A stretch of DNA of 64,000 nt from contig JAJEKV010000060.1 in NCBI GenBank assembly GCA_021234155.1, forward strand, positions 2,128,323 through 2,192,322, written 5' to 3'. The position numbers and the translations under genes are program-made. This stretch comes from Isoetes taiwanensis (Eukaryota; Streptophyta; Lycopodiopsida; Isoetales; Isoetaceae). Below the pieces are notes generated by a model, which was not told the origin of the DNA, made no database searches, and saw only the letters and a list, made by a program, of their open reading frames with translations. Of this stretch, positions 44,731 to 56,479 are shown in pieces (position 1 is the first letter of the stretch; every line of letters begins with the position of its first letter).

Positions 44731-45350
44731 AACTGCACAAACAATAACCCAATCCTGTTCGGTGTTATATTGGCAAAGAGTATCAAGTTTTGAGCAGCTG
44801 AAACGCCAGGTATTGAAATTTTTTAATCGAGAAGGCTGTTCCGCCAAGAATTCGAAGTTTTTTGTAACTTAAAGCGACAGAACCGTCATAAGCAAAAGCA
44901 AATCAAGCAAACCTAACCTCAGAAAGCCGGCTTATTCTTTGAAATCTACAACTCTATGACCAGAATTAAAAAGCTTGGTGCCAAAGTACCTGCAATGTGA
45001 AAAAATGCCAGTACAGGCTCCAACAGACACTTTCACCGCATGAGAGAGCTGCTTAGGACGCTCCCTGCAATTACGGAGCTCAAAACTGAAACCAAATCGC
45101 CGAAGTTGCTAAAAAACTCGATGCCGGCTCCGTTTGAAGCGAAGAAACCATAGAAATAAGCGGATTTTGATTCTGAGAGCCAAAACAGGCTAAAAATAGA
45201 GATTAATCGGATCGCCGAGAAGAGAAGGAGCTGAAAAGGAAGGTTTTATAGGTCTCAGACGTAATGCGGCGACGGAAGCAAGCCCTTTCTTCTCTGTAAA
45301 ACTCCCGAACCAAAAACGAAGGAAGGGAAAGGCCTGCCAGAGGCAGTTTA
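44731..45350 (-). promoter_or_regulatory. DRB2 5' UTR with probable intron, and promoter side
   Basis: An acceptor TTGTGCAG ends two bases before the start ATG, so the 5' UTR is split; a donor CAG|GTACTT fits at 44989, giving an intron of about 44733-44989. A frame open upstream of the ATG (from 44847) is then intronic. Transcription start would lie around 45000-45300. No TATA box identified. Confidence 0.45.
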
Positions 45351-46344
45351 GACCGAGTCCCTCAGTGTTGTGTTTTCAACGTAGGATATGCCTAAGAGCT
45401 GTCCTTAGCTGGACGTCCGCGTGTAAACGGTGACGGTACTTAACCTAAGTGCAGGTCTTAATAAAGGTTGCTTTCGACGGGGGGTTAATTAGGGTCTTTT
45501 AATTGGGTTGGTTTGGTAATTAATTGCCAATTTGCTGGCATGAGTGTGCAAATTTATTAGGCATTAAATTTGGCCTTATTTTTCTCGTTTAAGTAGCGTG
45601 TGGATGTTAATGTATGTTCCATCCACATGCCTCGATTTCTCAATGCCCCACATTTGACCCCCTAGTGTTAATGGTACCAAGAGAAAAAAAGTTTAAAGCT
45701 ACAAGAAAAATTGAGCCAACTACATTGTGCCATGTGGCCGAACTCTATTCGTTTGCTAGGCACCTTCTAGATGTGAGAAATGTCGGTTACACGTGGAAAG
45801 CCTGCTGATTTCTGCACTCAAGCATTCTTGTATCCATTGTTTTGGTTTTGTTTCACCAGGCGAAAAGTTCTTATTTGGTGTGCATTATTTTTGTATTCTC
45901 TTGTCATGCATCAACAAGAATTCTGATTCGTTGTATCATTTTTAAACATTTTTCTATGCGGGTCAAAGCTTATATTTGATGCCTTAGGGTGCTTAATACT
46001 TTGCCTTGAAGATTTTCGAACCTTTGAAGAACTATGGCTTGACGTGTTGTTTATATTTCTTAGGGCAAGCCCGCGTATGAGAGAGCTACAAATCCTTTCC
46101 AGTTTAGGAAGTTAGTTAGCCATGTCATTGATTCAACTTCAGAGGCTAGTTCTCCAGCTCTGCCCAATTCTATGCGCTCCTTTTCGAATCGACAATTTTT
46201 GGTTTTGTTATTTTTTCATTTCATGAATTGAATGATCTTGGTTGCAAGCTATGTTGCTGAATTTGCATCTCGATCTAGAGGCCAAGATCCAAAAGAGCTT
46301 GCTTCTAGTTTGTAAATTGACATTCAAGATAAAATTTCAAATTT
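45351..46344. other. Interval without a supported gene
   Basis: AT-rich, no domain in any short frame (45614-45808 was checked). Nothing recognised. Confidence 0.45.
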
Positions 46345-46480
46345 TAACGTGGAGAATCGTTTGTTGTGCATCCAGCAGCCTCAAGAGCACGTGCACATCG
46401 GGAGATGCAGAATCTATCCCAAAACACTTGCAAGTTGATGGAGATCCTAGGAGCTGGCGGAAGTTCTTCAGGAGCAGGTA
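46345..46480 (+). repeat. Chromovirus LTR fragment
   Basis: GAGAATCGTTTGTTGTGCA through GATGGAGATCCTAGGAGCTGG parallels the LTR remnant at 63115-63230 (GAGGATCGTTTTCTATGCA, GATGGAGGCCCTAGGAGCTGG), and less closely the LTRs of the first element. Probably what is left of the 5' LTR of the second chromovirus copy. Confidence 0.55.
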
Positions 46481-46599
46481 TTAAGCTCCAATACTTTAAT
46501 TTGAGAAAAAAATTGCTAATTTGAGAATTTTAAGCTAGCAAGCATGACACATTTTACTCATAGCAAGCTGGCAAGCAAGACACATTTTGCTCATTCTAA

Positions 46600-48300
46600 G
46601 CTAGCTAGCAACACCATTTTACAGCTCTTGAGCTAGCAAAACACATTTTTCTCAGGTCTAACGACAAGTTTATCCTTATCCTTATCATCATCATTCTTAT
46701 CCTCATTAGCAACAGGTCTCTTAATTGAGAGGGCACGTCGCTTGGGATCAACATGATTAAAGGCATCCCTTCAACCATCCATATATAGTCGATGGTTTTT
46801 ATTGCTTGGTATCGAGGTGGATCATTAGGGTTAGGCTTCCACCTCTTCTCCCGACAATTAATGTACTTATTGGGATAAGGTATAACCTTCCTATTGACAT
46901 GCTTCAACCAAGAGACATACATCTCTTCGTAGTGAGGCTCGTTTGGGTCTTCTATAGAATTTTCTTCTGCATAAACTCACCAAGTAGGGCAGCTATAAGC
47001 TGGCCTCACAAGCAAAAGAATATCCTTCCTAATATCTTGATATGGATTAAAGATCTGAAGTGGATTCTTGGGCCTCTGATTAGCCGGGCCTACATATGAC
47101 GGTGGAAGGTTACTTTCTTGCTAGATCACCTTCTCAGGTTCAACCAAAGCATTCTGCCGCGTGTGGGGGAAGAAATCATGCATGTCAGATGCACCGCCTA
47201 CATAGTAGACCCAATGAGTAGTCCATGGCCTCATTGATGTATGCATTAGACCATCAATGTTCCTTTCCTTTTTAGATGGCTACCCAATGCATGATGTATT
47301 TTGTTATGGAGCTTCTCAAAACGCCAATTTCCTTGAGGGCTTTCACTGGAGGTAAAGTCTTTGGCGCTCCTTGAGGAATCATGGGTGCACCATCTTCATC
47401 TGCCTTCCACATTTTGATCCCCTTCTTCGGCAACCTTTCACGATGCCCAAGTTTCATCTTATAAAACATTAAGGGCCATCCGTCTTTATCTTTGAACTTG
47501 TATAGAAGTGGTTCTAAATGGCCGATCAGACATTCCTTCAGCTTTTCACGAATCCCTTCTAATCAGGAACCCCATGCACAAGTTCAGGCATTGAACCCTT
47601 CAAGCTACATTCTCGAAACAGCTGCATTAACTCCATAATGATCAATGCATCCGATCTTCTTAGAAGAGTAGAGTAATTGCCAAACAAAGCATCTATATCA
47701 TCGTGCAAAGTATGAAAACGCGTATCTATTCTTATTTGGCCAAAGCAATTGTCAAGCTGAAGATAAAGCCTCCTCGATAGCTTTTTTTATCATGAGATTT
47801 CCCTTGGAGGCACGTCATATGGTTTATCTAATTTATTGGTCACCTTGGTTTTCAAAACCTTAGACTCTATAGTTGAAGACATCCATGCACATGTGGATTT
47901 AGCTGTATTATGTAGGTGGCCCCAGCTACCTTCAGTTGGATCTTCTAGTGTCATCAATACATGATTGAGAGGCCCAATGTAAGAGTTAGAGCCATCCTAC
48001 CAAAGCTCAACCGAGAAATAGCCTAGTGCTCCTGTACCATGACCATGCATCAGGCACCAATGACGCTAACCTTCAGACGGTCCTCTCTCATACCGATTTG
48101 GATAATTTTTCAAACCTAAGCTGTTATGGATCACACCAATGATCTATACTTTTTATATCTCTAAAGCCACGATATTTTGTCAGATAAAACAAGGTCACAT
48201 AAACTGCAAATCATGTAAAATTGTTGAGATGTTAGCCAGTACAACAAAACCAGCTTAAGATTCCTTTGTCAAAAGTTACACCAATAGCTTCTGTAATGAA
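46600..48300 (-). pseudogene. Decayed coding region of unknown type, minus strand
   Basis: Minus-strand pieces 47469-47272 (MFYKMKLGHRERLPKKGIKM) and 46922-46605 (LKHVNRKVIPYPNKYINCRE) carry enough charged and aromatic residues to look like old coding sequence, and a piece near 47200 reads DYSLGLLCRRC in another frame. I recognise no domain. It lies inside the second chromovirus copy between LTR fragment and H3-like ORF, so it may be another nested element. Confidence 0.3.
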
Positions 48301-48716
48301 ACTCCAGTTCACCAAGATTACAGAAATATCCAACCAGATAATCAATTTGTGATAGTTAGCAGTCCAAGCAGATCAAATGGTGCTAAGAACTGGCAGATGG
48401 CAAGTTTTGCTGTCAATGGCAAAGCAATAAGCAAAGGCAGTTTATCAAACAAGGTTACAGTTATCCGGTCAAGGAGATACTCATGGAAGCTAAAGTAGTT
48501 TGTATCAAAAGTGGTCGTCCAACAGTGACTATTCATGCCAATTGTTCCTTTTAAAGTTATGTCTAATCCCTTTACCTTTCAAACCAATTTTGGCTCAACT
48601 ATATTTAAAGTCCTCCTACTTTCAAACTAATTTTGGCTCAATTATATTTAAACATTAAAACTTTAACCATGAAATAATATCTTGGCTTAGAGATATTATT
48701 TAACCATAAAAAAATT

Positions 48717-48962
48717 GGTATAGTCTGGGTGCCTGGAGGTATGAGATAAAGCCTTATAGAGGTTGGAGCTCACGAAGGATCCGCCCTTTGCGTGTGTTGA
48801 TTATCACAAGGGATGTTATTGCATAACATTTGGTATCAAAGTCAAAGTTCAATTTCTTATGGCAACATTGGTGTGTTCCACATGCTTGAGGACAAGCTTC
48901 TCGAGGAAGGGGAGAAATTGATATAGTTTGGGTGCCTGGGGATATGAGATAAAGCCTCGTAA
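48717..48962. repeat. Repeat of the TGGTATAGTCTGGGTGCCTGG type, two partial copies
   Basis: GGTATAGTCTGGGTGCCTGG at 48717 recurs as GATATAGTTTGGGTGCCTGG at 48918; the following AAGGATCCGCCCTTTGCG part at 48776 recurs as AAGGATCCGTCCTTTTAC at 49677, beyond the poly(A) insertion. Confidence 0.75.
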
Positions 48963-49651
48963 GAAAGGGCACATCAGATATCAGAAAGAGAGTGAAGATC
49001 TTTGGGCATCTATATTCTGCAGGAAGGTGGTTCAGATACACTGCCTTTGGGCTTTCCTGGCCAAGCATAATCTCATTCTCACAGAAAGACAGTTGACCAG
49101 GTACAGAACCATGTACTATAATCACAAACTCCTAGCTGATATGTATGGTTCCCTGCTGATATTACTGGAGGACAAGGATAAATTTCGGCTCTTCTACACT
49201 AATAATTGGGGTCCAAATCAATACTATTTTGGATCTACAGACTCATTCAATGCCTATTTCAACTTTGTTTTCTTCTCTGATCAATGATCCCCACTTCCAT
49301 AGCCTCTTCCTAAATATGCCTTTGCTCTTATCTAATCTTCATCTAGTTTATTTTCGGGAAAGATTATCCTTTTTGCAGGTGCTTACAGTTTATACAGAGC
49401 TTCAGTTTCATCAGCTTGTGGCTTCTTCGACGTGTTCATATTTTGGAGCATTTTGTATATTGGCACATTGTTCTTGACATACTGTCCTTTATTATCTTTG
49501 TGCTAGAGCTCATAATCTATAATATGAAGCTCTATGCTGATCATCTATTTTCTCATGTGCTTCTCTATAAAGCACAAACATGCTATGTTCTTGAGATTCT
49601 GTAATTAATGACAAAACCGTCTCTTGCTTTCAAAAAAAAAAAAAAAAAAAA
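48963..49651 (+). mobile_element. Retroposed poly(A) insertion with target duplication
   Basis: Ends in a run of over 20 A (49629-49651). Flanks: AAGCCTCGTAAG at 48951 before it and GGGCCTCGTAAAGG at 49652 after it, giving a duplication GCCTCGTAA. The host repeat resumes after it (GGTTGGGCGCATGAAGG, like 48763). The insert has an open frame 48928-49287 with KESEDLWASIFCRKVVQIHC and YNHKLLADMYGSLLILLEDK, not a reverse transcriptase. A processed pseudogene or a 5'-truncated LINE tail; parent gene unknown. Confidence 0.75.
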
Positions 49652-49659
49652 GGGCCTCG

Positions 49660-50760
49660 TAAAGGTTGGGCGCATGAAGGATCCGTCCTTTTACTATGGG
49701 GATTATCATTAGGGGTGTTAATGCATAATATAGGTACCATAGTCTTATTGTAGTCCATTTTATCATGAATGATTGTAAGAGCTTGGTCTGGTGCACGATG
49801 CGACCGTGCGCGCCAGGACCAATAAAGGCTTTTGCAAGATAGTTGTGCAAACATATGAGCCTTCCTTTCCCATGCTAACTTTCTTCTTTTCAATGGATCT
49901 CGTGTTTTAGCTATGTATTGCCTTTGGAGAAAGTTATGCGCTTGTCTACGCCAAGCCAATCTCCGAATGATTATCCTTCCAAATATGCAAAAAAAGGAGC
50001 ATGATACATGCTTGTCAATTAGCTCTTCTACAGCAATATCGACTTCTTGATGTATATCCTTCTTGGTCAGAATGGAGATCAGCTTCAATATACTCTCTCC
50101 TATTCCCTGTGTGATCTTCTTCGATCTATGTGGCATAGTCTCAGCATTCTCATTGACATATAATGTGAATATACTCTCTGTTGCCAGAGTTTGAGACCTT
50201 GGCTTCGGTGAACCTGAATTTCCATGCCATGTGGCCTTCCATTAAATTCTTTTTCCATATCTAAAAAGTCGACATAAAAAGTCGACAAAGCTATGTCATA
50301 AGCCATTTGCCATGCTTGATGGCAGGCCTTGATTGTATTTCTCTTCGAACTAGCAGATTCTAAATCTTTAAAATGTGTCTTCCTTGCCTCGGATACCTCA
50401 TCAACAGCTATTCATAGACTCTTTGACAGGGGGTTGTCATCCACAACCACCAAATGAATGTCCCAATGCAATAAGTTGCACAGGTGAGGCATATCTGGAT
50501 GAAAGCCAGACACCTCGTTGATGGATTTGTTGGCATGTGAAGCATCTCCACGACTGTGGCAGCAATGAACTCATCCTTTAGAGGCAAGCCAAAAATAGAA
50601 TGATTTAGATCTGTGAATATTATAGTACCCATGCCATAGGGTCTATCACCGCACTCATGCATTAACTTGCAAGTGCGTTCTACAAAGTCGTCCTATTAGG
50701 TGATCTTATACCTTGAGGACTTCTTTTAGAGACTTGCCAATTTATTTTCTGTATTTGCTC
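49660..50760 (-). pseudogene. Unknown minus-strand frames inside the second chromovirus copy
   Basis: Frames 50136-49630, 50306-50100 and 50662-50408. The last begins MHECGDRPYGMGTIIFTDLN and has IFGLPLKDEFIAATVVEMLH. They look like pieces of one degraded protein running right to left. No domain recognised; the Arg/Lys-rich pieces near 49900 partly repeat themselves (LAWRRQAHNFLQRQ and LAWERKAHMFAQL). Confidence 0.3.
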
Positions 50761-51160
50761 TTGAGAAGAGCGCCTAAGAGTTTGAGAAGATGGCATGTGA
50801 AGCACCTGAAGAGAATGCTACTGGAGCGCCTATTTGACAAAAAATAGTTCCAATGCCATTTTCAAAATTCCCATGTGGGAAATTTGAATTTTGCGAGTAC
50901 CACGGCTGCCCTAAGATATGTTGGTACAAGATTGCCTTATAATGCGCAAACTTTTCTGATTCGTCGATTTGAATTTTTTCGGTATTTTTTAGGGTCATCA
51001 TTTCAAATTCGAAATTGAAGCGTACTGCGTACCTTGGCCGAAAACTATCACCTTCTTTTTACGGCGACCAAAACCAGTGCAGACTTTTCTGCCAGAAATT
51101 TCCAGGCGCTTTTTCGGCTAGACAGTTATCTGTTGACACCTGCGCCTCTATGAAAGGCAT

Positions 51161-51598
51161 TTGCCCATGTATAAAACCTATTCCAGAGATGGCAAATGCC
51201 TCCCTGAAATGCGATCATCTGACCGACTACGCACGCAAGTGCCAAGTCATTCCAGATTTCACGAGCGCCTACTTGTTCTAGGTCCTGGTGGCGCCAGGCA
51301 AAACGACCCAACTCCAACTCAGCCAGATTTTTTGGAAGTTCAAACGCTTTCAATAATGCTGCAACCTTCTGATCTGAAGAGCATCGTTCGAAAGATCATG
51401 CAAGACTTCAAGACAGGTTATCGAGTTACGTCAATGATGATTCAATATTACCAAGAAATGGCCGAAGCAGAACTGACCCAACTATTCGAAGAGGCCAATC
51501 CATGCCAAAAGGATAATTGTCATGCCCAAGGATGTGAACTTGGCCAGAAGAACAAAGGACATGACTTTAGGAAATTTTTAAATAGCTTTTTCCTCTAA
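51161..51598 (+). CDS. Histone H3-like ORF of the second chromovirus copy
   Basis: A 145-codon open frame. Residues 57-112 align without gaps to H3 from the first helix onward: IVRKIMQDFKTGYRVTSMM then IQYYQEMAEAELTQLFEEAN (H3: LVREIAQDFKTDLRFQSSA, VMALQEAAEAYLVGLFEDTN). The third helix is poorly kept (CHAQGCELGQKNKGHDFRKF against IHAKRVTIMPKDIQLARRI). AEAELT--LFEE-N is shared with the H3 of the first chromovirus copy (AEAELTRGLFEEGN) but not with canonical H3 or with the one at 27460. N-terminal residues 1-56 show no ARTKQT tail. It ends about 750 bases before the gag-like region, as in the first copy (about 810). Open through the whole fold despite decay around it. Confidence 0.8.
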   Translation: MPMYKTYSRDGKCLPEMRSSDRLRTQVPSHSRFHERLLVLGPGGARQNDPTPTQPDFLEVQTLSIMLQPSDLKSIVRKIMQDFKTGYRVTSMMIQYYQEMAEAELTQLFEEANPCQKDNCHAQGCELGQKNKGHDFRKFLNSFFL

Positions 51599-51599
51599 T

Positions 51600-52349
51600 T
51601 ATACAAAACTTTTTCTTCTAATTAAGCAATGAATGTAGAAACTTTGAATTTATTTTATAAATACAATTGGAGCAAAAGTGGGCCATTCGAGTCACTCTGC
51701 TCCAAAGGGTAGTATGACCGCATCAAACGTGCCTCCCGCATAGAGTAACTTGAGTCGACCCAAGCCCACCAAAATTTGATAGAAAATCATGAGATAAGAT
51801 GTTAGAATTTGAATTTTAGCATGTTAGTATGCATGTAGGTAAATTAAACCAAAAAAAAAAAAAAATTCGGACACTTCAGGGGAACCCCCCTCAGGTCACT
51901 CCACGCATAAGTATAGTATGACTATGTCAAACAACCTCTAAGAGCGAGTAACTCGAATCATAAGTTCTGAATGGTTTTTCCATCAAAACTTATAGGTTGT
52001 AAATAGCCTCTAGTGTGGAATAACCCGAGTCATAAGTTCTGAATGTTTTTTTCATCAAAACTTATAAGTTCTGAATAGTCTATGGGCATAGATTAACCCG
52101 AATCATAAGTTCTATATGGTTTTCCATCAAAAATAAGTTTTGAATGGCCCCTAGGCACAAAATAAGCAATGTCATAAGTCCTGAATGGTTCTTCCGTCAG
52201 AACTTATAAATTTTGAATGGTATTTTGGTCAAAACAATCATATTATAGCTTATTTCCATGTATTCTATAATGCCACTCCATCCCCCCATCCCCCCAAAAA
52301 AAAAAAACCCCATGCCAACCAATTGGGGAGCATTCTTTATGTTTGAATT
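51600..52349 (+). repeat. Spacer with four tandem units of about 70 bp
   Basis: CATAAGTTCTGAATGGTTTT recurs with changes at about 51960, 52030, 52099 and 52175, each followed by CATCAAAACTTATA-like text. A-rich runs at 51850 and 52300. No gene. Confidence 0.75.
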
Positions 52350-53850
52350 ATAATCCTTTATTATATTTAAGTTTTAACCATGTTAGAAAATATTGATACT
52401 CGAGGCCTTTAGGGTTAGAACAAAAACCCTTAAGCTAGATATAGATTGCATTTTGCATTCATCTCAGCTTAGTTGCCACTCTTAGCTCACTAAATATCTT
52501 TTTGTCTACATTGTAGTAGTTAATTAAACCTTTTTCTTAGAGTTGCCAGGGGTTAGCAATTGTCGCCACGCATTGGTATGCGATGCACATGCTATGAATG
52601 CATCATTATTAAGTGTCTTCAGCCATACCTTGATATTAAAGATAAGTGTCCAGAAATTCACTCTATCAAGGTACTCTAGGCCAGCACACCAAGTATACTC
52701 GTAAACATAAGTCTTGTTACCACCCCATGACAGTAAATAACTACCTTTCTCAGATGTTAGTGATATGTCAAATGCCAAAATGTTCATTTGGGCTTAGGTT
52801 AGATACAAGACATGAATATAGGAACTGTAGAGACAATAGGCATGAGTAATTATTGTTTGTTGTAGTATTACCTGCTCCGTGCACTTTAGAGCAGTCATAT
52901 AGTTCAGGTGAACCTTTGTTGCAGATCCTTGACCCCTCAACATAGGAGCTACTTGACCACATTGAGCAATTCGAAACCAGAGCACAACCTTATGGAGGAA
53001 ACTTCAGCATGAGGTTAAAGATCAAGACGATAAAAGGGAGAGCATGAACACACATAATGAAGGGGGGACTACAGAAAGGACGAGAGAGACATTAAGAACA
53101 AATAGATGAGTTGCCGAGATGGGCTATTCAACATACAATGGGCATCATGGCACTTACGCCATTGATCATTAGGGGAGGAACATCTTCTGGTCAAGGATAT
53201 TCTCCAAATTGCCATATCGTCTCGAGTTGTTGTCACAGCTCCACTATCAACAAGTATATGACTTCATTGACTATTCACATCACAAGTTTCTAAGAGATGA
53301 GACCAAACATACCTCTTATGAAAGACAACCATCTCAAACATAGGCCTATGGCAGGACCAGATCTAGATTTCAAGTAGAAATGCTTTAACTAAAGATGAAT
53401 TACAAGCCACCAAGCCAAGACTATTCAAGAATAGGGCTATGGTCGGACCACAACTAACTTCTTTCCCTCGTCAGCCTCGATTATCTAGGGTAGCTACACC
53501 AATCTTGACAACACCATCTCTTTGCAAAAAGATCACGATGGCCTTCTAGCCTTAGATATTGAAGTCAAGTAGCAACAAGAAGAGACACCATGTGAGGACC
53601 AAATAACAACACTAATAATTGATTACTTCAAGATTATAGATCATGCGCCTGGTTGCAAATAAACTTAACTCTCAAGAAGAGAGGTCGAATAGTTCGAAGT
53701 GCTAAAGCATTCAACATTATCATCACTCTTATAGTGGCAACATGGGACTGCCAAGACAAAGAGTCGACAAAAAGGAGATCGACAGAGTGAACAAATCTTC
53801 TAACCTCAATTTTGCAATTCTTGGGTAACATGGCGAACCTAAATCAGTGT
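52350..53850 (+). pseudogene. gag-like region of the second chromovirus copy, decayed
   Basis: Collinear with 6590-8030 of the first copy over more than 1.2 kb: for example GTGTCTTCAGCCAT (52613), CACACCAAGTATACTC (52685), and CATCATGGCACTTACGCCATT (here CATCATGGCACTTACG, 53143) matching CATCGTGGCACTTACA (7341). The open frames are short. The window's last 140 bases repeat 52790-52965 again. Confidence 0.6.
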
Positions 53851-56479
53851 TTACATCCATAGTATTGCAATACTTAACCGTGATATACATCAAGAAAAAG
53901 CATATTGTTGCATGCAATTCTCAACTGCATTCTTATCTAAAACCTAGACTTATAAGACTCCTAAAAGTATAACCTAAGTGCCCTTAAATTGCTGAGGTAA
54001 CTCCACGACTTTAATCTTAAAGGTTTACATGAATTGGAATTATCCCTTGGTCTTGGCCAATTCTTGGTCATTGAAAGTCTTTCTAAGTTCGCTTAGAAAG
54101 TCGAACATGCAACTTTCCCATTAAATAGCATACTCCATTTCTTTATAAGAATTTGGTATACTAAGCCGACCCCGTCACTCAACCAAAATTTCTATGGTTT
54201 TAATCCTCTTTGTACGACCTTAATAAATAACGTAGGATTAATTATAAGACGTTTAAGATATTCCAATATCATTCCCTACTTAACCAAATTATAATTGCAC
54301 CTATTACAATTTAACCTTATCTAAAACAAGTATATAAAAATGAGATGTAATTTAAAGCATATCTTATTATAGTCCCTTGAACTACATCCAACAGTTTCTA
54401 TATAACTGTCAACTTTATAATTACTTCCTGCCTACAAGAAATAAAATATTTGCCGAAATAGCAAAATCAAAATTGCTATTAGTTTTCTTTCTTTAGAATT
54501 TCCTCATATTTTCTAATCAAGCCCCTGAGGCAACTTGATTAAATGTCAGGACAATTCCATACATTATGTCCTCTCTTTCCACAACCCAGATAAGGCTTAT
54601 TTAATAACTCTATATTAACCTCTTTAATACCATCTCTTACTTTTGAGCAATCCAAAACTTCCCGTCCTGATCAGAACTGGAATTGTGCTCATTAAAATTA
54701 CTCGAACAACCCAGTTGTTGTTCATCTTAGGTTAGACCTCCTATTTGTTTGACTGTATATGCAAGCATAGAATACTGCTATATCCAAATTCTTTGGATGC
54801 AGTCTCATAGGTTTCATTTTTCAGTGCAGTGTCGTTTATGTCATGCACAAAATAAAGAACCCGATTTTCATGATCGAGAGGCTGAACAATTGCAAGCAGC
54901 TTTCGAAGCTCTTACTCATATATTCTTAAGTTTCCAATTCGTTGCAATTTATGCAACTGATGATAAGCCATGAGTTCATTCAAATAGTCAAAACCTCCAT
55001 GGGATAGGACCTGTGAAGAAATACCCTTGGCATCTTCCTCAAGTGCTTCAGCAATTAAACTGCATTGCTTAGTTACTAATTTATTAACTTCTTGTTCAAT
55101 GGAAGCCATCTTCGCCAGAAGATCTGAGCTAGCTCTTGGATTGAACACTCTCAAGTTCACCCTTCTTCACTTCCCAAGTGGTTTGAAGGATATAACTTTT
55201 TTTGTCCAATCCAATTCTGCCATTAAAGTCTATATTTCCACAAACCTATAATAACAAAATAACTCTAAGATTCTTATGCATAAAGAATTTCCAATCCATA
55301 TTTAAAAATCAAGAATCTTATTTCCAGAGTTCAACCTAGTTTTTTCTAGAAAGTTAGACCCACAACACTCTATTTAGATTTCCTAAAATATAAAATCTAG
55401 AATCTAGAATCATAGATATCTCTTAAAATAAAAGATTCCCAAAGATCTACAATCTCATAACTCTTGTACAATCATGGGATCTGATATCAAAGGACTAATT
55501 AGGATCTCCCAAAGGACAAATTAGGAAGCTGGGCATCCTCGTGATTCTTTCCAAAACAATCGAATGGCCTTGAAACACAAAGACTGAAGAATTATCTTTC
55601 TACCAAGATAATTCTTGTGATGCAAGCCCAAGTCCTGCAATCAATTATAATCAGATACCTTGCTATCCAACACAAGCACAATGCTTGTAATCGAATACAA
55701 GCAAGGATCTTGTATTCCAAATGCAAGAGATGCCCTTGCAAGCAAGAACATCCAATTTTTCCCCTGCTATCTAATCACGACCTAGGGTGCTTCAGAGGTT
55801 TGAAATCAGGTTCTAAAGGGTCGAATTGGGTTGTAAGATCCGAAGCAACTCACAGTCAGGTCTGTAACAACAATGAAGAAGGATTTCGATGCCTTCTCGA
55901 ATCTTTGGATGCCCCTTCAATTCGAATTCCAGCCCCGTTTATAGGGTCAAATCTCTTGTTTGCATGTCTCCTCATGTAAGTCCAATCTGACCCACGTGGA
56001 TCTCATGCATGGGCATGCTCGAATGAATGGAAAACCCAATCTGTTCCACCCAAAACAAATGGATTTAGAAGAAGCTCGAAAAGTTCGAGTCTTTCTTGGC
56101 CCCTATACCTATTGTTTACCCCAAACCAATCTAAAGTTGCCACCTGGCCAAACATTAACATTAATATTAATGTTGCAAAATCATACCTAATGAATATTTT
56201 TTAACCATTAGAAGTTGGCGCCCCTAGACCCAACTTTGGCTAGCCCTGTTAATGATCCCATAGCCCGACTACAAGGGTCCATAAAGCAACTTTGCTCCCG
56301 TCATGCTATTGACAGTACTCCTTTGCTCATGTAATTCCATCATAAGTCTGTTAATATCGGCCATACCCCTGGAAACACATGTAACAGAGGCACTATTTGC
56401 TTGGTAGAAAGTCCCAACTGGATATGGACCACCAAATCCAATATATTAAAATGCAACCATTCCTTAATTTGAGCTAGAG
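53851..56479. other. Interval within the second chromovirus copy without recognised coding
   Basis: Frame 55160-54912 (minus; MNLRVFNPRASSDLLAKMAS) and the plus frame 55617-55979 have no recognised domain. This replaces the reverse transcriptase region of the first copy, so part is probably a nested insertion of unknown type. Confidence 0.35.
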
